Shown in pieces: positions 45,504-53,439 of a DNA stretch of 64,000 nucleotides (the first letter of the stretch is position 1; each line of letters begins with the position of its first letter). The notes under the pieces are model-generated. The model was not told where the DNA came from. It did not search any database and saw only the letters and a list, made by a program, of their open reading frames with translations. Position numbers and translations under genes: made by a program. The stretch covers positions 43,867-107,866 of the forward strand of contig NZ_QNUX01000016.1 of NCBI RefSeq assembly GCF_003312425.1, read 5' to 3'. The DNA is from Flavobacterium psychrolimnae (GTDB lineage Bacteria; Bacteroidota; Bacteroidia; Flavobacteriales; Flavobacteriaceae).

Positions 45504-46712
45504 ATGAATCAGAATTTCGATATAATAATAGTAGGCGGTGGCGCAGCAGGTTTTTTTACAGCGATTAATATTGTGGAGAAAAATCCAAAACTGAAAGTCG
45601 CGATTTTAGAACGCGGTGCAGAAGTATTGCAAAAAGTTCGAATTTCCGGTGGCGGAAGATGCAACGTGACGCACGCTTGTTTTGAACCTAACGAATTAGT
45701 GAAATTTTACCCGCGTGGCGAAAAAGAATTACGTGGTCCTTTTCATCAGTTTTGCTCTGGCGACACGATTGAATGGTTTGAGAAACATGGCGTAGAATTA
45801 AAAATTGAAGCGGACGGACGCATGTTTCCCGTTTCGAATTCATCTCAAACGATTATTGATTGTTTCCTGAAAGCAACACAAAAACTGGGAATTGCAGTAT
45901 TTACGGGACAAAGCGTACAATCTATTTTCAAGAAAGAAAATGAGTGGAAAATCGAAACGCAAACCGAAAATTATCTTGTAGAAAAGCTAATTTTAGCCAC
46001 AGGAAGCAATCCTAAAGTATGGGAAATGTTACAGAATTTTGGCCATGCTGTTGTCAGCCCGGTTCCTTCCCTATTCACTTTCAACATCAAAGATTCCAGA
46101 ATAAAAGAATTACCCGGAGTTGCGGCTCAAGTAACCGTAAAAGTAAAAGACACTAAACTCACATCAACTGGACCTTTGTTAATTACGCATTGGGGAATGA
46201 GTGGTCCAGCGATTTTGAAACTCTCCGCTTGGGGTGCCCGAATCTTGCATGACAAAAATTATCAGTTCACCATTTTCGTGAACTGGTTGAATGATGCTGA
46301 CAAAGAAGATGTCGAGAAAAAACTAAAAGAATTAAAAAAGGAACACGCAAAAAAATCAGTTTCTAAGAAATCACCATTCGAAATCACCAATAGACTTTGG
46401 GAAAGTTTGGTTCTCGCTTCAGGAATTGAAGTGGAGACGAAATGGGCTGATTTATCTAAAATACAATTGCAAAACTTAGCGAATCAATTGACACACGGAA
46501 CTTTTCAAGTCAATGGAAAAAGTACCTTTAAGGAAGAGTTTGTAACTGCTGGTGGAATCGATTTAAAAGAAATCAACTTCAAAACCATGGAAAGTAAGCT
46601 TCATGAAAACCTTTATTTTGCTGGAGAAATCGTAAATATTGATGCTATTACAGGCGGTTTCAATTTTCAAAATGCTTGGACGAGTGGGTTTATTGTGGCA
46701 AGTGCGATATAA
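45504..46712 (+). CDS. NAD(P)/FAD-dependent oxidoreductase, HI0933/BaiN family
   Basis: 402 residues. N-terminal FAD-binding Rossmann motif IIVGGGAAGFFTAINI, followed by the HI0933 signature VRISGGGRCNVTHAC, a central beta domain (THWGMSGPAILKLSAWGAR) and the C-terminal FAD contact LYFAGEIVNIDAITGGFNFQNAW. Cytosolic flavoprotein of uncertain substrate. No operon partner is evident. Confidence 0.92.
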   Translation: MNQNFDIIIVGGGAAGFFTAINIVEKNPKLKVAILERGAEVLQKVRISGGGRCNVTHACFEPNELVKFYPRGEKELRGPFHQFCSGDTIEWFEKHGVELKIEADGRMFPVSNSSQTIIDCFLKATQKLGIAVFTGQSVQSIFKKENEWKIETQTENYLVEKLILATGSNPKVWEMLQNFGHAVVSPVPSLFTFNIKDSRIKELPGVAAQVTVKVKDTKLTSTGPLLITHWGMSGPAILKLSAWGARILHDKNYQFTIFVNWLNDADKEDVEKKLKELKKEHAKKSVSKKSPFEITNRLWESLVLASGIEVETKWADLSKIQLQNLANQLTHGTFQVNGKSTFKEEFVTAGGIDLKEINFKTMESKLHENLYFAGEIVNIDAITGGFNFQNAWTSGFIVASAI

Positions 46713-46837
46713 AACCAAAGTCATTACAGTTCAATACTTTAATTAAGATAAATTTAGTTTTAGCTTAACAAGACTTTACCATTCTGTTTTCATTTTCATG
46801 AAACGATTTGAATATTTTTGTAATCAAATAACTACGA

Positions 46838-47572
46838 ATGATTAAAAACTACTTTTTTGCTTTCTTACTATTATTTGTACTTCAATCTGGTTTCTCACAA
46901 ACTGAAAAATTAATCAACGGGAAAGTTTTACACGAACAATTTCCTGTGGAAAAAGTTGAGGTTGCTAATTTTAGTTCTAAAAAAGTCGCAGTTACAAACG
47001 CTGCTGGTGAATTTTCTATTATGGCAAAAGCGGGTGACGAACTCATTTTTATTTCAAAAAATCATGACATCAAAAAAATTGTTTTAGATCAAAAGACCAT
47101 TGATAAAAACAACCTTCTTATTTCATTAATACTTAAACCGGAAGAATTAGAAGAAGTATTAATTACAAAAATGCCGTCAATAAAATTAAGCACAGATAAA
47201 GCCTACGAACAGGGAAAACTTGACCAATTAGCCGTAGAAAAGTCTGCAAGAAGCTTAAAAACGGGCGTTTACAATGGTAGTATTGAAAACGGCATGGATT
47301 TAATGCGGATTGGCGGAATGATTTTAAAGTTGTTCATCAAAGAAAAAGAAGTCGTTAAAGGAACTCCTCAAATTGAATTCAAACAATTGGCAAGAAACAG
47401 CTGTGACGAAAAATTTTATCATCAAACTTTAAAATTAAATCCTGACCAAATAGAGCTTTTCCTAGAATTTTGCGATGCGGACCCAAAATCAAAAACAGTA
47501 GCCGAAAGCAACAATGTATTGACTGTAATGGATTTTTTGCTTGCGAAAAATATTAAATTTAAAAGACTTTAA
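46838..47572 (+). CDS. Exported protein with carboxypeptidase-regulatory-like (DUF4480-type) domain
   Basis: 244 residues. Signal peptide 1-20 (LQSGFSQ), then a CarboxypepD_reg-like beta-sandwich at about 25-105 (LINGKVLHEQFPVEKVEV, TNAAGEFSIMAKAGDELIFIS) of the sort that precedes SusC receptors. The C-terminal half (EELEEVLITKMPSIKLS on) is helical and conserved in Bacteroidota hypothetical proteins, without known function. Probably periplasmic. A -7-like TATTTTTG lies at 46813-46820. Confidence 0.75.
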   Translation: MIKNYFFAFLLLFVLQSGFSQTEKLINGKVLHEQFPVEKVEVANFSSKKVAVTNAAGEFSIMAKAGDELIFISKNHDIKKIVLDQKTIDKNNLLISLILKPEELEEVLITKMPSIKLSTDKAYEQGKLDQLAVEKSARSLKTGVYNGSIENGMDLMRIGGMILKLFIKEKEVVKGTPQIEFKQLARNSCDEKFYHQTLKLNPDQIELFLEFCDADPKSKTVAESNNVLTVMDFLLAKNIKFKRL

Positions 47573-47580
47573 ACAGAATT

Positions 47581-48057
47581 TTATCTATTCAACCACCAGA
47601 TACTTCCATTCAAAACCGCTGCAAAACTTACCCACGCTAAGTACGGAATGAATAAATAACCCGCAATTTTATTGATTTTAGAAAACTGAATGTACGTTTC
47701 AAAAATCATCAACCACAATACAATAATTTCTAATCCGGCTAACATCGGGTTGTGCAATCCAAAGAATAAATACGACCACAAAGCATTTAGTGCCAATTGT
47801 ATTGCAAAGAAAATCAACGCTTTTTTTACGGCTTCTTTTTCTACTTCTATTCGGTCCCAAACTAAACCTGCGGCAACACCCATCATTACGTACAACATAC
47901 TCCAAACTGGCGCAAATATCCAATTGGGCGGATTAAAACTTGGTTTTATCAAAGTGGGATACCAAGTAGTAATAGCAGAACGAGTAACCGTTCCAGAGAA
48001 ATATCCAATCGCAAGACACGTAACAACAACAGCCAATATTCGGGTGATTTTATTCAT
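47581..48057 (-). CDS. TspO/MBR family tryptophan-rich sensory protein
   Basis: 158 residues with five membrane helices. Family hallmarks: WYPTLIKPSFNPPNWIFAPVW (split below as KPSFNPPNWIF and APVWSMLYVMMG), ALNALWSYLFF and PYLAWVSFAAVLN. TspO proteins bind porphyrins and related ligands and affect stress responses. It is convergent with the preceding gene, separated by only 8 bp with no visible terminator. Confidence 0.93.
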   Translation of the reverse strand: MNKITRILAVVVTCLAIGYFSGTVTRSAITTWYPTLIKPSFNPPNWIFAPVWSMLYVMMGVAAGLVWDRIEVEKEAVKKALIFFAIQLALNALWSYLFFGLHNPMLAGLEIIVLWLMIFETYIQFSKINKIAGYLFIPYLAWVSFAAVLNGSIWWLNR

Positions 48058-48196
48058 TTTTATAATTTTTAAAATGTACTATTTTCTTGAAACATATAAG
48101 CCATTTAAGAAACAATAAGTGTATTAATTATCTCGTAAACTTTATATTTCTCACAATTACGGAATTAAGAAAAATTAAGCTCAGTACCTAATGAAG

Positions 48197-48221
48197 CTTA
48201 ATTCCTCAATGGTTAAAAAAT
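48197..48221 (+). repeat. Copy of the TTAAT..GGTTAAAAAAT intergenic repeat
   Basis: Matches 45480-45504 with a few differences. The 287-bp gap 48058-48344 also holds a second element near 48090-48113 (AACATATAAG..ATTTAAG) and a -7-like TATCTTTG at 48320-48327, probably for mvaD; nothing else is seen there. Confidence 0.45.
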
Positions 48222-48344
48222 CCTTGGTGGACTTATATGATTATTTTTATTGTCCAAATTTACTTAAATCTTTCTAACGATTAACCATCTAATCGAATAA
48301 ACAAATAACGCAAAAAAAGTATCTTTGCGTAAATTTTTCATTTT

Positions 48345-49448
48345 ATGATTTCAATAAACGATTTTATTCCATCAAAATATACGCATTCAGTTGAAAACGG
48401 AAATTTTCAATGGAGCGCGCCCAGCAACATTGCCCTTGTAAAATATTGGGGAAAAAAAGACAATCAAATTCCAGCGAATCCTTCGGTGAGTTTTACGTTG
48501 AATAATTGTAAAACGATTACCAAATTGGCTTTCGCCAAAAAAGACATTTCGACTGCGCTCAATGTGACGGATAATAATTTCTCTTTTGATTTACTTTTTG
48601 AAGGACAACCAAAAGAAGATTTCAAGCCGAAAATCCAAAAATTCTTGGAGCGAATTGAAATCTATTTGCCGTTTTTAAAAGACTATCATTTTACAATTGA
48701 TACCGAAAATACTTTTCCGCATAGTTCCGGAATTGCTTCATCGGCATCTGGAATGGCTGCTTTGGCGATGAACTTAATGAGTTTAGAAAAAGTGTTAAAT
48801 CCTGAAATGACTGAGGAATATTTCTATCAAAAAGCGTCGTTATTAGCACGTTTGGGTTCTGGAAGCGCTTGCAGAAGTGTAAAAGGCCAAGTAGTGGTTT
48901 GGGGTAAACATGCAAATATCTCCGGAAGCTCTGATTTATTTGGAGTTGAATTTCCAAATGCTATTCATGCCAATTTCAAGAATTTTCAAGACACCATTTT
49001 ACTGGTTGATAAAGGAGAAAAACAAGTTTCAAGTACCGTGGGACATGATTTAATGCACAACCATCCTTTTGCCGAAAGGCGATTTGCACAAGCGCATGAA
49101 AATTTAGACCAACTGATTTCAATTTTTGAAAACGGTAATCTGGACGAGTTCATCAAAATTGTAGAGAGTGAAGCCTTGACGTTGCATGCCATGATGATGA
49201 CCTCAATGCCGTATTTTATATTAATGAAACCAAACACTTTGGAGATTATAAATGCGATTTGGAAATTCAGAAATGAGACTAAAATTCCGGTTTGTTTCAC
49301 GCTGGATGCCGGTGCAAATGTGCATGTTTTATATCCGGAAAATGTTGCCGAAAAAGTTTTACAATTTATTAAGAACGAATTAGTTGGCTATTGCCAAAAT
49401 GGTCAGTACATTTGTGACGAAATTGGAAATGGTGCTGTGATGATTTAA
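48345..49448 (+). CDS. mvaD: Diphosphomevalonate decarboxylase
   Basis: Makes isopentenyl diphosphate from mevalonate diphosphate. 367 residues of GHMP type: WSAPSNIALVKYWGKKD (N-terminal substrate motif of the family), ATP loop PHSSGIASSASGMAALA, GSGSACRSVKG and a C-terminal CFTLDAGANVHVLYP with the catalytic Asp region. It opens a three-gene isoprenoid stretch with mevalonate kinase and a UbiA prenyltransferase. A TATCTTTG -7 candidate lies 18 bp upstream of the ATG. Confidence 0.95.
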   Translation: MISINDFIPSKYTHSVENGNFQWSAPSNIALVKYWGKKDNQIPANPSVSFTLNNCKTITKLAFAKKDISTALNVTDNNFSFDLLFEGQPKEDFKPKIQKFLERIEIYLPFLKDYHFTIDTENTFPHSSGIASSASGMAALAMNLMSLEKVLNPEMTEEYFYQKASLLARLGSGSACRSVKGQVVVWGKHANISGSSDLFGVEFPNAIHANFKNFQDTILLVDKGEKQVSSTVGHDLMHNHPFAERRFAQAHENLDQLISIFENGNLDEFIKIVESEALTLHAMMMTSMPYFILMKPNTLEIINAIWKFRNETKIPVCFTLDAGANVHVLYPENVAEKVLQFIKNELVGYCQNGQYICDEIGNGAVMI

Positions 49449-49492
49449 TGTCTTTATTTTTCCCTATCTTTATTTTTTAAAGAGCTGAAATT

Positions 49493-49687
49493 ATGGATAT
49501 TCAATCAGAGAAATTAGAATTGATTAAGTTATTGTTAGAAACGAACGACAACGCTATAATCGAGGCTGTAAAAAATATTTTCAAAGCACAAAAAAAAGAC
49601 GTTTGGAAAGATTTATCTCCTGAACAACAAGAAGAAATTGATCTAGGAATCTTAGAAGCAAATCGCGGAGACCAAGTTGATTTATAA
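49493..49687 (+). CDS. Orphan antitoxin-like small protein, C-terminus probably truncated
   Basis: 64 residues resembling Bacteroidota addiction-module antitoxins that pair with RelE/ParE toxins (helical start EKLELIKLLLETND, then WKDLSPEQQEEIDLGI and GDQVDL). Relatives I know continue past this point with an aromatic residue and about 10 more residues. Removing one T near 49682 would restore an extension VDYKNYYTNT, so a one-base insertion may have shortened it. No toxin frame follows; the next gene, mevalonate kinase, begins 56 bp later. Likely a decaying remnant or a repurposed antitoxin. Confidence 0.6.
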   Translation: MDIQSEKLELIKLLLETNDNAIIEAVKNIFKAQKKDVWKDLSPEQQEEIDLGILEANRGDQVDL

Positions 49688-49743
49688 AAATTATTATACA
49701 AATACCTAATTATCAACCCCAAATTGTTAATTTAAAACATCAT

Positions 49744-50682
49744 ATGAAAGGACCTTTGTTTTACTCAAAAATATTACTCTTTGGAGAATACGGAATTATT
49801 CGTGACTCAAAAGGGCTTTCAATTCCTTATAATTTTTACAACGGAGCACTTAAAAAAGAAGAAAATCCATCTGAAGAAGCGATTAAATCAAACGGTCACT
49901 TGAAACGATTTGTAACGTATTTAGAAACGTTACAAAACGAGCAGCCAGATTTAGTAACTTTTGATTTAGACTCATTGAAAAATGATGTAGAAACTGGAAT
50001 GTATTTTGATTCCAGTATTCCTCAAGGGTATGGTGTAGGCAGCAGTGGCGCACTTGTAGCCGCCATTTATGATAAATACGCACACAACAAAATCACGGTT
50101 CTAGAGAACTTAACTCGTGAAAAATTATTGCAATTAAAAAATATATTTTCTCAAATGGAGAGTTTTTTCCACGGAAAAAGTTCTGGTTTAGATCCATTAA
50201 ACAGCTATTTGAGTATCCCGATTTTGATTAATTCGAAAGATAATATTGAAGCAACCGGAATTCCAACACAAAGTTTTGACGGAAAAGGTGCTGTCTTTTT
50301 ATTAGATTCAGGAATTGTAGGCGAAACGGCTCCGATGGTAAACATTTTCATGGAAAGCTTAAAAGATAAAGGTTTCCGTGCGATGTTGAAAAATCAATTT
50401 GTAAAATATACGGATGCTTGTGTAGAAAATTTCCTTGGCGGAGACATGAAATCATTGTTCATGAATACCAAGAAATTATCTAAAGTAGTTTTGAATAACT
50501 TCAAACCAATGATACCGGAACAATTTCACGGAATTTGGCAGCAAGGAATTGACAGCAACGATTATTATTTAAAATTATGCGGTTCCGGTGGTGGCGGTTA
50601 CATCTTAGGTTTTACCGAAGATTTAGAAAAAGCCAAAGCGTCGCTAAAAGATTATAAACTAGAAGTAGTATATCAGTTTTAG
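49744..50682 (+). CDS. Mevalonate kinase
   Basis: 312-residue GHMP kinase: leader FYSKILLFGEYGIIRDSKGL, ATP loop PQGYGVGSSGALVAAIYD, and C-terminal LCGSGGGGYILGFTED (motif 3). Phosphorylates mevalonate. It belongs with mvaD (upstream) and a prenyltransferase (downstream). Distinct from the GYDIA kinase at 6686, so the two probably cover the two phosphorylation steps. Which kinase does which step is inferred. Confidence 0.9.
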   Translation: MKGPLFYSKILLFGEYGIIRDSKGLSIPYNFYNGALKKEENPSEEAIKSNGHLKRFVTYLETLQNEQPDLVTFDLDSLKNDVETGMYFDSSIPQGYGVGSSGALVAAIYDKYAHNKITVLENLTREKLLQLKNIFSQMESFFHGKSSGLDPLNSYLSIPILINSKDNIEATGIPTQSFDGKGAVFLLDSGIVGETAPMVNIFMESLKDKGFRAMLKNQFVKYTDACVENFLGGDMKSLFMNTKKLSKVVLNNFKPMIPEQFHGIWQQGIDSNDYYLKLCGSGGGGYILGFTEDLEKAKASLKDYKLEVVYQF

Positions 50683-50774
50683 ACATCCTCTACTCGACCC
50701 TCTCCCAAGGAGAGGGAGATTTAATCCTAAAATAGTTTCCTTATTATTGGGAACATATTCTTAAATAAATATAA

Positions 50775-51728
50775 ATGTTAAGCAGGCAGCACAAACTTCT
50801 CCTAATGAAAATTGCAAGTTTGTTCTCTGTGGTTAGAGGCTATAACATTCCCGTCATTATTTTGGCCCAATACCTTTCGGCTATATTTATTTTGGCTCCG
50901 GAAAAAAGAGCGCTTGATATTTTATTGGACTTCAATTTATTTATTCTGGTTTTTGCATCTTCCCTTACGATTGCTTCAGGATATATCATCAACAACTTTT
51001 ATGACAGCCAGAAGGATTTAATCAATCGGCCTAACAAGTCGATGTTGGATCGATTGGTAAGTCAAAAGACTAAACTAAACGTCTATTTTACACTCAACTT
51101 TATTGTTGCTTTAATGGCTTTGTTTGTTTCCTGGCGTGTGTTTTTATTCTTTTCAGGATATATATTTTTCATCTGGTTTTATTCCCACAAAATAAAAAAA
51201 CACCCAATAATAGGAAACCTAATGGCTGCATTATTAGCTGTTTTACCTTTTTTTGCTATACTGCTGTATTTTTACACTCGGATTCCATTTGAAGAAATTG
51301 AAAATTACAGAAGACAATTAGGCGTTATTTTTTCGCATGCCAGTTTTTTGTTTTTATTACTGTTGATTCGAGAAATGATTAAGGATTTAGAAAACCTAAA
51401 AGGGGATTTAGTCAATGATTATAAAACGATTCCTATTGTTTATGGTGAGGAAGTATCAAAGAAAACCATCACGGTATTAACCATTCTGACTGTTTTACCC
51501 GTTTACGCTTTGATTGATATTTATGATGTGGGTTATATGGATATTTATTTTTACTGTTGCCTCATCGTTTTGATATTTTTCCTGTTATACTTATGGAAAT
51601 CAAATGCGAAACCACAGTTTTTACTACTTCACAATGTATTGAAATTCCTTATTGTTGCCGGTGTACTTTGCATTGTCTTGATTAATCCAAGTGTTTTATG
51701 GCATGGAAAAAAATTGTTGATGGTTTAA
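50775..51728 (+). CDS. UbiA family prenyltransferase (geranylgeranylglycerol-phosphate type)
   Basis: 317 residues with about 8-9 membrane helices. First Asp-rich motif reads NNFYDSQKDLINRPNKS, second reads REMIKDLENLKGD, both needed to hold the Mg2+-prenyl diphosphate. The NxxxD..D..NRP form matches enzymes annotated as geranylgeranylglycerol-phosphate transferases in Flavobacteria; whether it makes an ether lipid or another prenylated compound is unclear. It sits behind mevalonate kinase, supplier of its isoprenoid precursor. Confidence 0.87.
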   Translation: MLSRQHKLLLMKIASLFSVVRGYNIPVIILAQYLSAIFILAPEKRALDILLDFNLFILVFASSLTIASGYIINNFYDSQKDLINRPNKSMLDRLVSQKTKLNVYFTLNFIVALMALFVSWRVFLFFSGYIFFIWFYSHKIKKHPIIGNLMAALLAVLPFFAILLYFYTRIPFEEIENYRRQLGVIFSHASFLFLLLLIREMIKDLENLKGDLVNDYKTIPIVYGEEVSKKTITVLTILTVLPVYALIDIYDVGYMDIYFYCCLIVLIFFLLYLWKSNAKPQFLLLHNVLKFLIVAGVLCIVLINPSVLWHGKKLLMV

Positions 51729-51795
51729 TGTTGCCTTTTTCCAAATTGTAAAAAGGATAAAAAACCATTCTCGAAATTCTCCTATATTCCCCGAT

Positions 51796-51879
51796 TAGCA
51801 TAGCCCCGATAGTAGCGGAAATCCTTTTATTTTTTTCTTTAAAAAATAAAAGATTGAAACGATAGCGGGAAATAGCTCC
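51796..51879 (+). repeat. Dispersed intergenic repeat, copy 1
   Basis: GCGGAAATCC, then inverted arms CTTTTATTTTTT / AAAAAATAAAAG, then AGATTGAAACG and GCGGGAAATAGCTCC. The same order recurs on the minus strand at 59216-59314. The 272-bp gap 51729-52000 holds this repeat and the rluB promoter only. Confidence 0.7.
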
Positions 51880-51950
51880 AAAAAAACCACACTAAAATAT
51901 ATTAATTGACTTATTAACTAGACAGTTAGCGTTTTTATAATTGGTGGTTA

Positions 51951-51981
51951 TTGATTGTCAAGTATATAAATAGTATCTTTG
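51951..51981 (+). promoter_or_regulatory. Promoter of the RluB-type gene
   Basis: TTG (51951-51953), 20-nt spacer, TATCTTTG (51974-51981), followed 20 bp later by the ATG at 52001. Fits the Bacteroidota consensus. Confidence 0.7.
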
Positions 51982-52000
51982 CACAAATTATTGGAATATT

Positions 52001-52909
52001 ATGAATAACAAGGAAGGCAATAATAAGAAAAGTGGTCCAAGAGCACCTAGCTCAAGACCAAGTTCGAATAAGCCAAAACCTGCCATGCAGAAGCGCGCTC
52101 AAGGGCCGAAAAAAGTTAAAGTAAATACTAAAGTTGCCGATATCGCTACTGATAAAGTAGAGAAAAAACCAAATCAAGCACCAAAGAGACCGAAAGTAAA
52201 AGACGAAATTCGTTTGAATAAATACATTGCTAATTCTGGTGCGTGCTCGCGTCGTGATGCGGATATTTATATTCAATCTGGGACGGTAAAAGTAAACGGA
52301 ATTCCTGTTACTGAAATGGGATACATGGTAAAACCAGGTGATGTTGTGAATTTTGACGGGGCTACTTTGACACCGGAGAAAAAAGTATACATCTTACTGA
52401 ACAAACCTAAAAACTTTACCACTGCGATGGACGAAGGTCAGGAATATCGTAATGTATTAGAATTAGTAAAAGGTTCTACGACTGCAAAAATTGGTGCAGT
52501 GGGAAGAATGGACAAGAATACAACTGGTTTATTATTGTTCACGAATGACACGGATATGATTCGTAAATTTACCTTACCAAGTCAAAAATCATCTAAAATT
52601 TACCAAGTTTCATTGGATAAAAACTTGAAATTTGAGGATTTAGAAAAAATAAACAAAGGGTTGACTCTTGACGGACACCGCGTTTTTGTGGAAGATGTAA
52701 GTTACATTGACGGAGAAGCGAAAAGTGAAATTGGATTACAATTGCGTTCAGCTAACGTAAAAGTAGTTCGTTCTATTTTTGAACACTTTAGTTATGATGT
52801 ATTGCGTATTGACAGAGTTTCTTTTGCTGGTTTGACCAAAAAGAATTTGCCAAGAGGAAACTGGAGATTGCTTACTGACCAAGAAATTATCAATTTGAAG
52901 AACGTTTAA
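52001..52909 (+). CDS. RluB-type 23S rRNA pseudouridine synthase
   Basis: 302 residues. Basic, Lys/Pro-rich N-terminal extension (1-65), S4 RNA-binding domain (about 66-125, RLNKYIANSGACSRRDADIYI), then the RsuA/RluB/E/F catalytic core with Asp in GAVGRMDKNTTGLLLFTND and YQVSLDK. Modifies uridine in large-subunit rRNA; RluB is favoured by length, RluE/RluF remain possible. Confidence 0.9.
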   Translation: MNNKEGNNKKSGPRAPSSRPSSNKPKPAMQKRAQGPKKVKVNTKVADIATDKVEKKPNQAPKRPKVKDEIRLNKYIANSGACSRRDADIYIQSGTVKVNGIPVTEMGYMVKPGDVVNFDGATLTPEKKVYILLNKPKNFTTAMDEGQEYRNVLELVKGSTTAKIGAVGRMDKNTTGLLLFTNDTDMIRKFTLPSQKSSKIYQVSLDKNLKFEDLEKINKGLTLDGHRVFVEDVSYIDGEAKSEIGLQLRSANVKVVRSIFEHFSYDVLRIDRVSFAGLTKKNLPRGNWRLLTDQEIINLKNV

Positions 52910-52932
52910 TATTTCTTTGAAATTATACAATG

Positions 52933-52967
52933 AAATCCCTTCCGTTCATATGGAATGGGATTTTTTT
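52933..52967 (+). terminator. Rho-independent terminator after the RluB-type gene
   Basis: Stem AAATCCCTTCC with GGAA-T-GGGATTT (one bulged T), loop about 8 nt, T-run from 52961. Confidence 0.85.
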
Positions 52968-52993
52968 AATTAAAAATTCAATCCTAAATAAGT

Positions 52994-53356
52994 ATGACAC
53001 CAGAAAAATTACAATCAATTGCTTTTAAATGGTTTGAAACTTTCAATAATAAAGAATTAGAAAAATTATTGTCTTTATATGATGAAGATGCGGTACATTT
53101 TAGTCCAAAACTAAAAATGTACAAACCGGAAAGTAACGGTTTTGTTACCGGTAAAGAAGCCTTGCGAGAATGGTGGAAAGATGCTTTTGAGCGTTTACCA
53201 AGCTTAAATTACAAAGTAAAATCGCTTACTGCCAATGGAGACCGCGTTTTTATGGAATACATAAGAACGGTTACTGGCGAGGAAGATTTGCTTGTAGCGG
53301 AAGTATTGGACATCAGAGAAGACAAAATAATTGCTTCTAGAGTGTATCACGGATAA
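52994..53356 (+). CDS. NTF2-like/SnoaL-like domain protein
   Basis: 120 residues of the cone-shaped NTF2 fold: N-terminal helix FKWFETFNNKELEKLLSLYDEDAVHFSP, GKEALREWWKDAF and VFMEYIRTVTG strand. Some members are polyketide cyclases or ketosteroid isomerases, many are of unknown role; catalytic residues cannot be assigned. Single gene between two terminators. Confidence 0.85.
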   Translation: MTPEKLQSIAFKWFETFNNKELEKLLSLYDEDAVHFSPKLKMYKPESNGFVTGKEALREWWKDAFERLPSLNYKVKSLTANGDRVFMEYIRTVTGEEDLLVAEVLDIREDKIIASRVYHG

Positions 53357-53380
53357 AAAAACCGATTTTGATTAGAAACA

Positions 53381-53420
53381 AAAAACCCTACGACAATTTA
53401 TTTATGTCGTAGGGTTTTTA
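53381..53420. terminator. Bidirectional terminator
   Basis: 15-bp perfect stem (53381-53395 with 53405-53419, starting AAAAACCCTACGACA), loop ATTTATTTA, between the convergent NTF2-like gene and the M3 peptidase gene. Confidence 0.93.
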
Positions 53421-53439
53421 TTTTAAAAGAAAATTATAG

